From assembly GCF_011008935.1 (NCBI RefSeq), contig NZ_JAAIVJ010000005.1, positions 179,550-243,549 of the forward strand: a stretch of 64,000 bases of DNA, written 5' to 3'. Origin of the DNA: Tabrizicola oligotrophica (GTDB lineage Bacteria > Pseudomonadota > Alphaproteobacteria > Rhodobacterales > Rhodobacteraceae). The notes below the pieces were generated by a model. The model was not told the DNA's origin, searched no databases, and was given only the letters and a program-made list of their open reading frames with translations. Made by a program: the position numbers and the translations under genes. Positions 37,683 through 47,141 of the stretch are shown in pieces (position 1 is the first letter of the stretch; each line of letters starts with the position of its first letter).

Positions 37683-37718
37683 AATCCTCCGACGGGAAGC
37701 CGCGGGCGCCCGAGGAGA

Positions 37719-39005
37719 TCAGCCTTTTTTCACTTCTTTCAGCTTGTCGATCCCCAGCGCGTTCATGGCGAGCTTTTCATAGAACGGCTCCGAGGTGCCC
37801 TTCCTGATCTTGCGGATGAAGTATTTTTCGAAGCCAACCTTGGCCAGATGCACCCATTTGCCGGTGGACGACCAGTTCACATTGCGCGGCGGAATCTGCG
37901 GCTGGGCGACGAAAGCCACGCCGGAATCGCCGAAATCGGCCAGGCAGACCGCGTTCCAGGTGCCGACCTGATCCGGCTCCTTGCCGCGCAGGAGGTTGCC
38001 GATGTTCTGGGCGGTGGCAGTGACCATGCTTTCGATCATGAAGCCGGTCTTGGGCACGCCGCAGGGCACCGGCGTCGGGCCCATCGGCGGGATGGCGACG
38101 CAGACGCCGATGGCAAAGATGTTGCGGTATTTCGGGTTCTGCTGGTGATTGTCGACGATGGTAAAGCCGCGCGGGTTCGACAGGCCCTCGATGTCGCGCA
38201 CCGCCTTCACGCCGCGGAAGGCCGGCAGCATCATGGAAAAGGCGAAGGGAAGCTCGCGCTCGGCCTTGACCGAACCGTCATCGGCGATCTCCTCGACTGT
38301 CATCTTGCCGTCCTCGACCTGCTTCACCCGGGTCGAGGTCAGCCATTTGATGTGCTTGGCCCGCATTTCCGATTCCAGAAGCCCCTTGGTGTCGCCCACC
38401 CCATCAAGCCCCAGATGGCCGACATAGGGCTCGGAGGTGACAAAGGTCATCGGCACCTTGTCGCGGATCTTCGCCCGGCGCAGCGCGGTTTCCAGAATGA
38501 ACAGGAATTCATAGGCCGGGCCATAGCAGCTTGCGCCCTGCACCGCACCGATGATGACCGGGCCGGGGTTTTTCAGCAGCTTTTCAAACACCTCGCGCGC
38601 TGCTTCGGCATGGTCGACATGGCAGACCGACTGGGTATGCCCGCCATGCGGGCCAAGCCCCGGAATCTCGTCAAAGGCCAGTTCCGGCCCGGTGGCGATG
38701 ACAAGGTAGTCGTAGGAAACCGACGAGCCGTCCACCAGTTCCACCCGGTTCTCGGCGGGATGCACCTTCTCGGCGGCCATGGTTTTGAAGCCGATGCCCT
38801 TTTTCGCCATGGTCGGCGCAAGGTCGATGGTGATGTCGTCGCGCTTGCGCCAGCCGACGGCGATCCAGGGGTTTGACGGCACGAAGTGATACTGCGTGTC
38901 CCTGGTGATGACGGTGATCTTGTCTTCCGGCCGGATCTGGTCGGCCAGTTCATAGGCCATGATCGACCCGCCCAGCCCCGCCCCCAACACCACGATATGC
39001 GCCAT
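37719..39005 (-). CDS. sqr: Sulfide:quinone oxidoreductase (type I-like)
   Basis: A 428-residue FAD protein at the membrane surface that oxidises sulfide to polysulfide and reduces quinone. It has the FAD motif GAGLGGS at 8-14. The catalytic cysteines C128 (SVCHVDHAE), C160 (GASCYGPAYEF) and C354 (NAVCLADFGD) sit one residue after the R. capsulatus Sqr positions 127, 159 and 353. C302 and C315 are extra. I start at ATG 39005 (MAHIVVLGAG). A BigR/SqrR-like half-site lies upstream. Confidence 0.93.
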   Translation of the reverse strand: MAHIVVLGAGLGGSIMAYELADQIRPEDKITVITRDTQYHFVPSNPWIAVGWRKRDDITIDLAPTMAKKGIGFKTMAAEKVHPAENRVELVDGSSVSYDYLVIATGPELAFDEIPGLGPHGGHTQSVCHVDHAEAAREVFEKLLKNPGPVIIGAVQGASCYGPAYEFLFILETALRRAKIRDKVPMTFVTSEPYVGHLGLDGVGDTKGLLESEMRAKHIKWLTSTRVKQVEDGKMTVEEIADDGSVKAERELPFAFSMMLPAFRGVKAVRDIEGLSNPRGFTIVDNHQQNPKYRNIFAIGVCVAIPPMGPTPVPCGVPKTGFMIESMVTATAQNIGNLLRGKEPDQVGTWNAVCLADFGDSGVAFVAQPQIPPRNVNWSSTGKWVHLAKVGFEKYFIRKIRKGTSEPFYEKLAMNALGIDKLKEVKKG

Positions 39006-39046
39006 CCCTTGCCCTCCCCGGCATGCCTGCGACTCAGGGAGAGTAT

Positions 39047-39066
39047 ACATTAGAATACGTGAATGT
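39047..39066. promoter_or_regulatory. Candidate sulfide-responsive (SqrR/BigR-like) operator upstream of sqr
   Basis: The plus strand reads ACATTAGAATACGTGAATGT (39047-39066), arms ACATT and AATGT. On the minus strand this is ATTC-N8-TAAT, one base from the published SqrR/BigR ATTC-N8-GAAT consensus. It lies 42-61 bases before the sqr start. No sqrR gene is in the window. Confidence 0.5.
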
Positions 39067-39110
39067 GTTGAGAAACTTCAGCCCGCGACAAATCTTCGCG
39101 CTGCCATGAA

Positions 39111-39134
39111 AAAGGCCCGCAAAAGCGGGCCTTT
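39111..39134 (-). terminator. Rho-independent terminator of the purine operon
   Basis: AAAGGCCCGC (39111-39120) and GCGGGCCTTT (39125-39134) pair around AAAA. On the minus strand TTTTTC follows. It lies 35 bases past the stop of the substrate-binding protein gene. Confidence 0.85.
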
Positions 39135-39169
39135 GACCGGTTCAGCAAGGCCAAACCACTGCGGCCAGA

Positions 39170-40264
39170 TCACTGCGGAATGTCGCCGGTGATGCCTTCG
39201 ACGAAGAAGTTCATGCCCAAGAGATCGCCGTCCGGCGCGGTGGCGCCTTCGGCCAGCCAGGCCGAGCCGTCCTGCTTGTTGATCGGACCGGTGAACGGGT
39301 GATAGGTGCCCGCCGCGATGGCGTCGCGCAGCGCCTCGGCCTCGGCCTTGACTTCGGCCGGAACCGCAGCGGTGATCTCGCCGATCAGCACTTCGCCGCC
39401 GGCGATGCCTTCCCAGGCGTCTGCCTGCTCATAGGTGCCGTCCAGCAGCGCGCCGACGCGTTTGACATAGTAGGGACCCCAGTTGTCGATGATCGACGAC
39501 ACACGCGGGCCGTCCTTGTATTCCACCATGTCGGAGGCCTGACCAAAGCCGATCACGGCGCCGTTGGTTTTGGCGGCTTCGGCCAGCGGCGCGGTCGAAT
39601 CGGTGTGGGCGGCGATCACGTCGACGCCCTGGTCGATCAGCGCCTTGGCGGCATCGGCCTCTTTCGCCGGATCGAACCAGGTATAGGCCCAGACCACGCT
39701 CAGCTCGACCGCCGGGTTCACCTTCTTGGCATGCAGGTAATAGCTGTTGATGCCCATGACGACTTCGGGGATCGGGAACGAGCCGATATAGCCGATCTTG
39801 TTCGATTTGGTCATCCGGCCGGCAATGGTGCCCTGCACGGCGCGGCCTTCGTAGAAGCGCGCGTTGTAGGTCGAGACGTTCGGCTGGTCGCGCTTGAAGC
39901 CGGTGGCGTGTTCGAACTTCACGTCGGGGAATTTGGCGGCGACGGCGTTGGTCGCGTCCATGTAGCCAAACGAGGTGGTGAAGATGATGTTGCAGCCACC
40001 AAGCGCCATCTGGGTCAGCACGCGCTCGGCATCGGCGCCTTCCGGCACGGATTCCTGCCATTGCAGCTCGACCTTGTCGCCATAGGCGGCCTGCACCTGC
40101 AGCGCGCCGTCATGGTGCTGGAAGGTCCAGCCGCCGTCGCCGATCGGGCCGACATAGACGAAACAGGCCTTCACCTTGTCCATGCCCGCCGCCATGGCCG
40201 CACCGCCCGAAAGCGTCAGGCCAAGGCCCAGCGCGGCGGAGGCCAGAAGGGTTCTTCTCAACAT
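39170..40264 (-). CDS. BMP-family ABC transporter substrate-binding protein
   Basis: A 364-residue exported protein with a signal peptide (ending SGGAAMA). The basic-membrane-protein fold is shown by FVYVGPIGDGGWTFQHHDGA, IIFTTSFGYMDATN and IGYIGSFPIPEVV. BMP proteins bind nucleosides, purines or related bases. Two permeases and a double ATPase precede it, all downstream of xdhABC, so a xanthine, hypoxanthine or purine nucleoside ligand is likely. Confidence 0.93.
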   Translation of the reverse strand: MLRRTLLASAALGLGLTLSGGAAMAAGMDKVKACFVYVGPIGDGGWTFQHHDGALQVQAAYGDKVELQWQESVPEGADAERVLTQMALGGCNIIFTTSFGYMDATNAVAAKFPDVKFEHATGFKRDQPNVSTYNARFYEGRAVQGTIAGRMTKSNKIGYIGSFPIPEVVMGINSYYLHAKKVNPAVELSVVWAYTWFDPAKEADAAKALIDQGVDVIAAHTDSTAPLAEAAKTNGAVIGFGQASDMVEYKDGPRVSSIIDNWGPYYVKRVGALLDGTYEQADAWEGIAGGEVLIGEITAAVPAEVKAEAEALRDAIAAGTYHPFTGPINKQDGSAWLAEGATAPDGDLLGMNFFVEGITGDIPQ

Positions 40265-40314
40265 GCAGTCTCTCCCCGTGGATGGGGCCGTTCCGGCCCC
40301 GGTTGATATGTGCC

Positions 40315-41247
40315 TCAGCGCGAGGCGTGGAAATTCTGACCCAGCGCGGCGGGTGCGTTCAGCGCCGCCTTGCCGCGGCCCGAAGACATGATGACCAATA
40401 CGACGATGGTTATCAGATAGGGCGACATCGACAAGTACTCGACCGGAATGCTGCTGCCGGCGGCCTGCAGGTTCAGTTGCAGCACGGTAATGCCGCCGAA
40501 AAGATAAGCGCCGATTAATGCGCGCCAAGGTTTCCAGCTGGCAAAGACCACGATGGCCAGCGCGATCCAGCCGGCGCCGGCGGTGATGCCGTCGACCCAT
40601 TGCGGCACGCGCACAAGGCTGACATAGGCCCCGCCCATCCCCGCCATCGCCCCGCCGAAGGCAATGGCGCCGAGGCGGATGCGGTTGACCTTGTAGCCAA
40701 GGGCATGCGCCGCCTCGTGGCTTTCGCCCACCGCGCGCAGGATCAGGCCAAGCCGGGTGGATTTCAGCACATACCAGATCACGCCGGTCATGAAGACCGA
40801 GAAGTAGACCACCCAGTCATGGCTGAACAGCACCCGGCCGAAGAACGGAATGTCGGCCAGCGGACCAAGGGGCACCGCGCCGGTGGCGGCTGGCTTCAGC
40901 CCGTTGTAGCCTTGGCCCAGAAGCGCCGACAGCCCAAGGCCGAAGAGCGTCAGCGCCAGCCCTGTCGCCACTTGATTGGCCAGAAGAACCTGCGTCAGGA
41001 AGGCGAAGATCAGGCTCAGCCCCGCCCCGCCGATGGCGCCGCCGACAAAGCCCAGAAACGGGCTGCCGGTCTGGATGGTGACCATGAAGCCGACGATGGC
41101 CCCCATGATCATCATCCCCTCGACCCCAAGGTTCAGCACCCCGGCCTTTTCCACCACCAACTCGCCCAGCGCCGCCAGCAGGATCGGCACCGAGGCCGCC
41201 ATCAGCGAGGCAATCAGGATCGCCGGATTGATACCGCCAAAGTCCAT
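40315..41247 (-). CDS. Nucleoside/purine ABC transporter permease (second)
   Basis: A 310-residue inner-membrane permease of the BPD_transp_2 family with eight or more helices. Motifs are FDFGGINPAILIASLMAASV-like N-terminus, GVLNLGVEGMMIMGA and the EAA-type loop RAVGESHEAAHALGYKVN. It pairs with the adjacent 366-residue permease. Its start is one base after that gene's stop. Confidence 0.92.
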   Translation of the reverse strand: MDFGGINPAILIASLMAASVPILLAALGELVVEKAGVLNLGVEGMMIMGAIVGFMVTIQTGSPFLGFVGGAIGGAGLSLIFAFLTQVLLANQVATGLALTLFGLGLSALLGQGYNGLKPAATGAVPLGPLADIPFFGRVLFSHDWVVYFSVFMTGVIWYVLKSTRLGLILRAVGESHEAAHALGYKVNRIRLGAIAFGGAMAGMGGAYVSLVRVPQWVDGITAGAGWIALAIVVFASWKPWRALIGAYLFGGITVLQLNLQAAGSSIPVEYLSMSPYLITIVVLVIMSSGRGKAALNAPAALGQNFHASR

Positions 41248-41248
41248 G

Positions 41249-42349
41249 TCACTTGCCCCCCATGAAGGTTCTGATCCGGTAGTTCGTCAGCACATCCACC
41301 CCCAGAAGGAAGAACAGCAGCATGCCCTGAAACACCTGAATCGTGGCCGAGGGCAGGCCGAGGTTGGTCGAGGCCATCTCGCCGCCGACATAGGTCAGGG
41401 CCATCAGCACACCGGCAAAAACAATGCCGATCGGGTTCAGCCGGCCAAGGAAGGCGACGATGATCGCGGTAAAGCCATAGCCGACGTTGAAGTCGATCGT
41501 GATCTGCCCTGCCGGGCCGGTGACTTCGAACAGCCCCGCCAACCCCGCCAAAGCGCCCGACAGGCCCATGCACAGCACCACCAGTTTCGACGGGTTCACC
41601 CCGTGAAAGCGCGCCGCGCGCGGGGCCTGACCGGAAAGCCTGATCTGAAAGCCGATGATGTGGCGCGACAGCAGCACCCAGGCCACCCCTGCCACCGCCA
41701 GCGCCGTCACCACGCCCCAATGGATGCCCGACCCGGCGATCAGCTCGGGGTTTGCGGCGGCCGGATAGCTGGAGAAGTTCCGGCTGCCCGGAAAGCCCAT
41801 GCCCTCGGGGTTCTTCAGGAACCCGGTCGAGGCCTTGGCCAGAATGGTCTGCGCCACATAGACCAGCATCAGCGAGACAAGGATTTCGTTGGTGTGGAAC
41901 CGGGTTTTCAGAATGGCCGGGATCATCGCCCAGGCCCAGCCGCCGAAAGCGCCGGCAATCACCATTGCGGGGTAGATCCAGCGGCTTTCCGTCGGATAGA
42001 CCGCCAGACCTACCGCCGCGCCGCAGATCGCGCCCATGATGTACTGACCCTCGGCCCCGATGTTCCAGATCCCCGCCCGGAACCCCAGAGCCAGCCCGAT
42101 GGCGATCAGGATCAGCGGCCCGGCCTTCACCAGCAACTGCCCGCGCAGGTAGAAGGCGAATTCGCCGAACAGCGGGTCCCAGAAGATGGTGCGGATCACC
42201 TCGAACGGGTCCTTGCCCATGGTTGCAAACAGCATGCCCCCGACGATCATCGTCAGGATCACCGCCATGACGGGCGTGCCGTAAAGCCAGAGCTTCGACG
42301 GGTTCGGGCGCTTTTCAAGCCTCAGCAAGGTGGGCCACCTCCATGCCAT
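41249..42349 (-). CDS. Nucleoside/purine ABC transporter permease (first)
   Basis: A 366-residue BPD_transp_2 permease. Characteristic pieces are GLALGFRAGIWNIGAEGQYIMGA and the loop RLSGQAPRAARFHGVNPSK. The N-terminal 35 bases overlap the 3' end of the ATPase gene, so the ATG at 42349 implies coupled translation; a later start is possible. Confidence 0.92.
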   Translation of the reverse strand: MAWRWPTLLRLEKRPNPSKLWLYGTPVMAVILTMIVGGMLFATMGKDPFEVIRTIFWDPLFGEFAFYLRGQLLVKAGPLILIAIGLALGFRAGIWNIGAEGQYIMGAICGAAVGLAVYPTESRWIYPAMVIAGAFGGWAWAMIPAILKTRFHTNEILVSLMLVYVAQTILAKASTGFLKNPEGMGFPGSRNFSSYPAAANPELIAGSGIHWGVVTALAVAGVAWVLLSRHIIGFQIRLSGQAPRAARFHGVNPSKLVVLCMGLSGALAGLAGLFEVTGPAGQITIDFNVGYGFTAIIVAFLGRLNPIGIVFAGVLMALTYVGGEMASTNLGLPSATIQVFQGMLLFFLLGVDVLTNYRIRTFMGGK

Positions 42350-43856
42350 GCGCGCCGCCCATCATCAGACCGATCTGGTCGATGGTCAGGCCCTTCACGG
42401 GCCGGGGGGCGGTCAGCCTCCCCTCGTTCAGAACGGCAAATGTGTCTGCGATTTCAAGAAGTTCCTCTAGATCCTGGCTGATGACCACCACGGCGGCCCC
42501 CTCGGCTGCGCGGTCAAGAATGGCCTGCCGGATCGCTGCCGCCGCCGCCGCGTCGACACCCCAGGTCGGCTGGTTGATGACGATGACGTCGGGGTTCTGC
42601 ATCAACTCGCGCCCGACCACGAATTTCTGCAGATTGCCCCCCGACAGCGCGCGCGCCGCGACATGGCTGCCCGGCGTGCGCACGTCATAGGTCTTGATGA
42701 TCGCCTCGGCAAATTCCCTTGCCGCGGGCCAGTTGATGAAGCCGTTCCTCGTCAGCCCCTTGCGGACGCCCCCGGTCAGAAAGGCGTTTTCCACCAAGGA
42801 CATGTCCGGCGCCGCGCCATGGCCCAGACGGTCCTCGGGCGCCATGACGAAACCGATCTTGCGTCGCTCCGCCGGCCCCATCGCGCCCACCGACACGCCG
42901 GTCGCCTTTACCATGCCATCCCCTGACCTGATCTCGCCCGAGAGCGCCAGCAAAAGCTCGTCCTGCCCGTTGCCGGCCACCCCGGCAATGCCCAGAACCT
43001 CGCCCTTCCTCACGGTGAAGGTCACGTCCTTCAGGCTGGTGCCAAAGGCAATGGGCGAGGCGACGGCCAGCCTCTTGACTTCCAGCGCCGCATGGGGGCC
43101 GCCCCAATCCTTTGGCGCGGGCCGTTCCGGTGGGGTCAGCGTCGCGCCGACCATCATCTCGGCCAGCTCCCGCGCCGTCGAGGCCTTGGGGTCGGCGGTG
43201 CCCACCACCTTGCCGCGCCGCAGGATCGTGGCCGCATCGCACAGGCTGCGGATTTCCTCAAGCTTGTGGGAAATATAGAGAATCGCCGTGCCCTCTGCCG
43301 AAAGCTGCCGCAGGGTGCGAAACAGGACTTCCACCTCCTGCGGCGTCAGGACCGAGGTCGGCTCGTCCATGATCAGCAGTCTGGGATCTTGCAGCAGGCA
43401 GCGGATGATCTCCACCCGTTGCCGTTCCCCCGCCGACAGATCGCCCACCATGCGCGACGGGTCCAGTGGCAGGCCGTATTCCTCGGAGACCGCCTTGATC
43501 CGCGCTGCGAGTTGCTTCATCGGCGGCGGGTTTTCCATGCCGAGCGCCACGTTCTCCGCGACATTCAGCGCTTCGAACAGCGAGAAGTGCTGAAACACCA
43601 TGGCCACCCCGGTCGCCCGTGCCACCCGGGGCGCCGCCGGGGCATAGTCGCCGCCCTTCCAGGTCATCCGGCCGGTGTCGGGCTTTACCAGGCCATAGAT
43701 CATCTTGACCATGGTCGACTTGCCCGCGCCGTTCTCGCCCAGAAGCGCGTGAACCTCGCCCTCGCGGATGGCGAAACTTACGTCCGAGTTGGCCACCACG
43801 CCGGGATAGGCCTTGGTGATCCCCTCGACGGACAGCAGAATGGGCCGCTCGCTCAT
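42315..43856 (-). CDS. Double-domain ABC transporter ATP-binding protein
   Basis: A 513-residue protein with two ATPase domains, as in ribose/nucleoside importers. The first has Walker A GENGAGKST, signature LSAGERQRVEI and Walker B LLIMDEPTSVL. The second has a degenerate Walker A (GVAGNGQDE), signature LSGGNLQKFVVGREL and VIVINQPTWGVD. The start ATG at 43856 overlaps the xdhC stop (ATGA), joining transport to xanthine oxidation in one operon. Confidence 0.95.
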   Translation of the reverse strand: MSERPILLSVEGITKAYPGVVANSDVSFAIREGEVHALLGENGAGKSTMVKMIYGLVKPDTGRMTWKGGDYAPAAPRVARATGVAMVFQHFSLFEALNVAENVALGMENPPPMKQLAARIKAVSEEYGLPLDPSRMVGDLSAGERQRVEIIRCLLQDPRLLIMDEPTSVLTPQEVEVLFRTLRQLSAEGTAILYISHKLEEIRSLCDAATILRRGKVVGTADPKASTARELAEMMVGATLTPPERPAPKDWGGPHAALEVKRLAVASPIAFGTSLKDVTFTVRKGEVLGIAGVAGNGQDELLLALSGEIRSGDGMVKATGVSVGAMGPAERRKIGFVMAPEDRLGHGAAPDMSLVENAFLTGGVRKGLTRNGFINWPAAREFAEAIIKTYDVRTPGSHVAARALSGGNLQKFVVGRELMQNPDVIVINQPTWGVDAAAAAAIRQAILDRAAEGAAVVVISQDLEELLEIADTFAVLNEGRLTAPRPVKGLTIDQIGLMMGGAHGMEVAHLAEA

Positions 43857-44788
43857 GTGCCGGTGTTCTCCCTGATCTGACCACGGGCACGCCGGGACAG
43901 GAAATGGCTGGCCGCGCCGATGGCGATGGCCTGCGGATGCTTGCCTAAGGTCGGATCGCCGATCGGGCAATCAATTCCTGCAATCGCTTGCGGCGAATGT
44001 CCCAAGCCAGCCAGCCGCGCCCGGAACCGCGCCCATTTTGTCGCCGAACCGATCAGGCCGCAGGCGGCAAAGCCATGGGCCAGCAGGCGGTGGCACAGTT
44101 CAAGGTCAAGCGCATGGGAAAAGGTCAGGATCAGATGCTCGGCATCCTTCGGGGCAAGGGCCACGGCGAGCGCCGGATTGGCCACAGGCAAGGCTTTGAC
44201 ATTGCTTGGGATATCGCCTGGAAACCGCTCTGGCGCCGTGTCGACCCAGGTGATCTCCAGCCCCGGCAGTGGCGCCAGCACGGCGATCAGCGCCCGGCCG
44301 ACATGGCCCGCGCCCCAGATCCACAGCTGCCGTGACGGGGCGGCCAAAGGCTCCACCATCCAGCCTTGCACCAGCTGTGGGGCAGGGGCCTCACCCCGGC
44401 CGCGCGCCCGGTCCATCAGCCGCCGGACGGCCAGAGGAAGGGCACTGCCATCAAGGCTGCGGGCAATCACCGCCGCCGCCATCGGCAGGTTGCCGGCGTG
44501 ATAGACCTCGGTCAACAGCGTCACCGCCCCGCCGCAGCATTGGCCCAGCTTCGGTCCCAGCGCCTCATGATCCAGCCGCAGCCCGCCCTTGCCCAGCATG
44601 TCCCGGGCACGCTGCACCGCTTGCCATTCCAGCGCCCCGCCGCCGATGGTGCCGGATTGACCCTCGGCCCAGACCAACATCGAAGCGCCGGTTTCGCGCG
44701 GGGCGGAGCCCTTGGCACCGGCAATCACCACACGAGCCACGCGGGAGTGGCGGGCGACGGCATGGGTGAGGGAGGTCAGATCAAACAT
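43853..44788 (-). CDS. xdhC: Xanthine dehydrogenase accessory protein XdhC
   Basis: A 311-residue chaperone that inserts sulfurated molybdenum cofactor into XdhB. It has an N-terminal VIAGAKGSAPRETGASMLV segment, GTIGGGALEW, and a C-terminal dinucleotide-like fold (IWGAGHVGRALIAVL). It overlaps xdhB by eight bases and the ATPase by four. Confidence 0.94.
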   Translation of the reverse strand: MFDLTSLTHAVARHSRVARVVIAGAKGSAPRETGASMLVWAEGQSGTIGGGALEWQAVQRARDMLGKGGLRLDHEALGPKLGQCCGGAVTLLTEVYHAGNLPMAAAVIARSLDGSALPLAVRRLMDRARGRGEAPAPQLVQGWMVEPLAAPSRQLWIWGAGHVGRALIAVLAPLPGLEITWVDTAPERFPGDIPSNVKALPVANPALAVALAPKDAEHLILTFSHALDLELCHRLLAHGFAACGLIGSATKWARFRARLAGLGHSPQAIAGIDCPIGDPTLGKHPQAIAIGAASHFLSRRARGQIRENTGT

Positions 44789-47141
44789 TGCCCTGTTGCC
44801 TTCTGACCGCCATCAGCACCCGCTCCGCCGTGGCGGGCGCATCCAGCGCGACATAGGCCGACCCGTCGCCGCAGGCCGCCACCGCATCCGACAGCGCCAT
44901 CAGCGCCGAAATCCCAAGGTTGAACGGCGGCTCGCCCACGGCTTTCGACTTGCCCACCGTGTCCTCGCGGTTGGGCTTGCCCCAGAGCGCGACGTTGAAC
45001 ACCGGCGGTCGGTCGGAACAGGCCGGGATCTTGTAGGTCGAGGGCGCATGGGTGGTCAGCCCGCCCTTGCCGTTCCAGACCAGCTCTTCGGTGGTCAGCC
45101 AGCCCGCGCCCTGCACGAAGGCGCCCTCCACCTGCCCGATGTCCAAAGCCGGGTTCAGCGATGTGCCGGTGTCATGCAGGATATCCACCCGCAGCATCCG
45201 GTTTTCGCCAGTCAGCGTGTCCAGCACCACCTCGGTCACCGCCGCGCCATAGGCGAAATAGAGGAACGGCCGGCCACGGCCCTTCACCCGGTCCCAGGTG
45301 ATTTTCGGCGTCGCGTAATAGCCGGTCGACGAGAGCGAGATGCGCGCCTGATAGGCCCAGGCGGCGACCTGGGCAAAGGCGTAATGCTCGCCCGCGAGTT
45401 TGACGAGACCGGCTTCGAACCGCACCGAGGCCGCCTTGGTCTGGTGCTTGTCGGCGATGAAATCGGCCATCCGGCCGCGGATCGTCTCGGCCGCCGCCCG
45501 CGCCGCCATGCCGTTCAGGTCCGAGCCGGAACTTGCCGCCGTGGCCGAAGTGTTCGGCACCTTGGCGGTGTCGGTTGCGGTGATCTTCACCGCCGCCGCC
45601 TCCAGCCCGAAGACATCGGCCACCACCTGAGCGACCTTCTGGTTCAGCCCCTGACCCATCTCGGTGCCGCCGTGGTTCAGCATGACCGAGCCGTCCTGAT
45701 AGACATGCACCAAGGCCCCGGCCTGATTGAGCCAGGTAAGGGTGAAGGAGATGCCGAACTTCACCGGCACCAGCGCAATGCCGCGCTTCAATATCGGATT
45801 CGTGCTATTCCAGGCGGCGATTTCCGCCTTCCGCGCCAGATAATTGCTGGTTTTCTCCAATTCCGCCACCAGCTCATGGCCGATGAAATCCTCCATCTCC
45901 ATGTGGAAGGGCGTGGTCTGCGGCTGCGAGTTGGCCGGCGAATGCGGCCCGCCAAAGCGCGTGCCGCTTCCCGGCCCGCCGGTCCCGTTCGAGCGGTAGA
46001 AGTTCAAAAGCCGCACCTCCAGCGGCTCGCGCCCGGTGGCATGGGCGACATGGTCGATCACCCGCTCGATGCCGACAATCCCCTGCGGCCCGCCGAAGCC
46101 GCGATAGGCGGTGGCGCTTTGGGTGTTGGTCTTCAGCCGGTGGCTTTCGATGCGGATGTCGGGCAGGTGATAGCAGTTGTCGGCATGCAGCATCGCCCGG
46201 TCGGCGACCGGCAAGGACAGATCCTGGCTCCAGCCACAGCGGAAGAGATGGGTGAACTCGATGCCGGAAATCCGGCCCTCGGCGTCATGGCCGACGCGGT
46301 AGCGGATGCGCAGGTCATGCCGCTTGCCGGTAATCATCATGTCATCGTCGCGGTCATAGCGCATCTTGCAGGGCCGCCCGGTGGCGCGGGCGGCCAGCGC
46401 GCAGGCAATCGCCAGCGCGTTGCCCTGGCTTTCCTTGCCGCCAAAGCCGCCACCCATCCGCCGGGTTTCCACCCGCACCGCCGACATCGGCAGATGCAGG
46501 GCATGGGCCACCTTGTGCTGGATCTCGGTCGGATGCTGGGTCGAGGAGATCACATTCACCCCGCCATCCTCGGCCGGCAGGGCCAGCGCGACCTGACCTT
46601 CAAGGTAGAAATGCTCCTGCCCGCCGACCTCGAATGTGCCTTCAAGGACATGCGGCGCGCGGGCAATCGCGCCGGCCGCATCACCCTTGGCCCAGATCAC
46701 CGGCCCCTGTTCAAAGCGGCTGTTCGCCGCCAGCGCATCATCGACGGTCAGCAGCGCCGGCAGCTCGTCATAGGCCACGCGGCCCAGCCGAGCGGCCTTC
46801 CTCGCGGCCAGATGGCTGTCGGCCACCACCAGAAACACCGGCTGGCCGATGTAATGCACCCGGCCCACTGCCAGCAGCGGCTCGTCAAGCACGGAAGGCG
46901 AGCAATCGGGCATCTCGCCGAAGCCCTTTGGCCAGTCCTCGGCCGAGAACACCGCCACAACGCCCGGCGCGGCGCGCACCGCCGCAAGATCCATTCCGGT
47001 GATCGTGCCATGGGCGCAGCTCGATAGGCCAAAGGCCAGATGCAATGCGCCGGCCGGCAGCGGCACATCGTCGGCATAGCGCGCCTGACCCGTGACATGC
47101 AGCGGTGCGGAATCGTGGGGAAGCGGCTTGCCCATCGTCAT
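44781..47141 (-). CDS. xdhB: Xanthine dehydrogenase molybdenum-binding subunit
   Basis: A 786-residue subunit binding the molybdopterin cofactor and oxidising hypoxanthine to xanthine to urate. It shows [10 protein letters not shown], the [10 protein letters not shown] loop, AYRGFGGPQ and a C-terminal [19 protein letters not shown] with the catalytic glutamate region GEPP. The ATG at 47141 overlaps the xdhA stop (ATGA). Confidence 0.96.
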   Translation of the reverse strand: MTMGKPLPHDSAPLHVTGQARYADDVPLPAGALHLAFGLSSCAHGTITGMDLAAVRAAPGVVAVFSAEDWPKGFGEMPDCSPSVLDEPLLAVGRVHYIGQPVFLVVADSHLAARKAARLGRVAYDELPALLTVDDALAANSRFEQGPVIWAKGDAAGAIARAPHVLEGTFEVGGQEHFYLEGQVALALPAEDGGVNVISSTQHPTEIQHKVAHALHLPMSAVRVETRRMGGGFGGKESQGNALAIACALAARATGRPCKMRYDRDDDMMITGKRHDLRIRYRVGHDAEGRISGIEFTHLFRCGWSQDLSLPVADRAMLHADNCYHLPDIRIESHRLKTNTQSATAYRGFGGPQGIVGIERVIDHVAHATGREPLEVRLLNFYRSNGTGGPGSGTRFGGPHSPANSQPQTTPFHMEMEDFIGHELVAELEKTSNYLARKAEIAAWNSTNPILKRGIALVPVKFGISFTLTWLNQAGALVHVYQDGSVMLNHGGTEMGQGLNQKVAQVVADVFGLEAAAVKITATDTAKVPNTSATAASSGSDLNGMAARAAAETIRGRMADFIADKHQTKAASVRFEAGLVKLAGEHYAFAQVAAWAYQARISLSSTGYYATPKITWDRVKGRGRPFLYFAYGAAVTEVVLDTLTGENRMLRVDILHDTGTSLNPALDIGQVEGAFVQGAGWLTTEELVWNGKGGLTTHAPSTYKIPACSDRPPVFNVALWGKPNREDTVGKSKAVGEPPFNLGISALMALSDAVAACGDGSAYVALDAPATAERVLMAVRRQQGNV

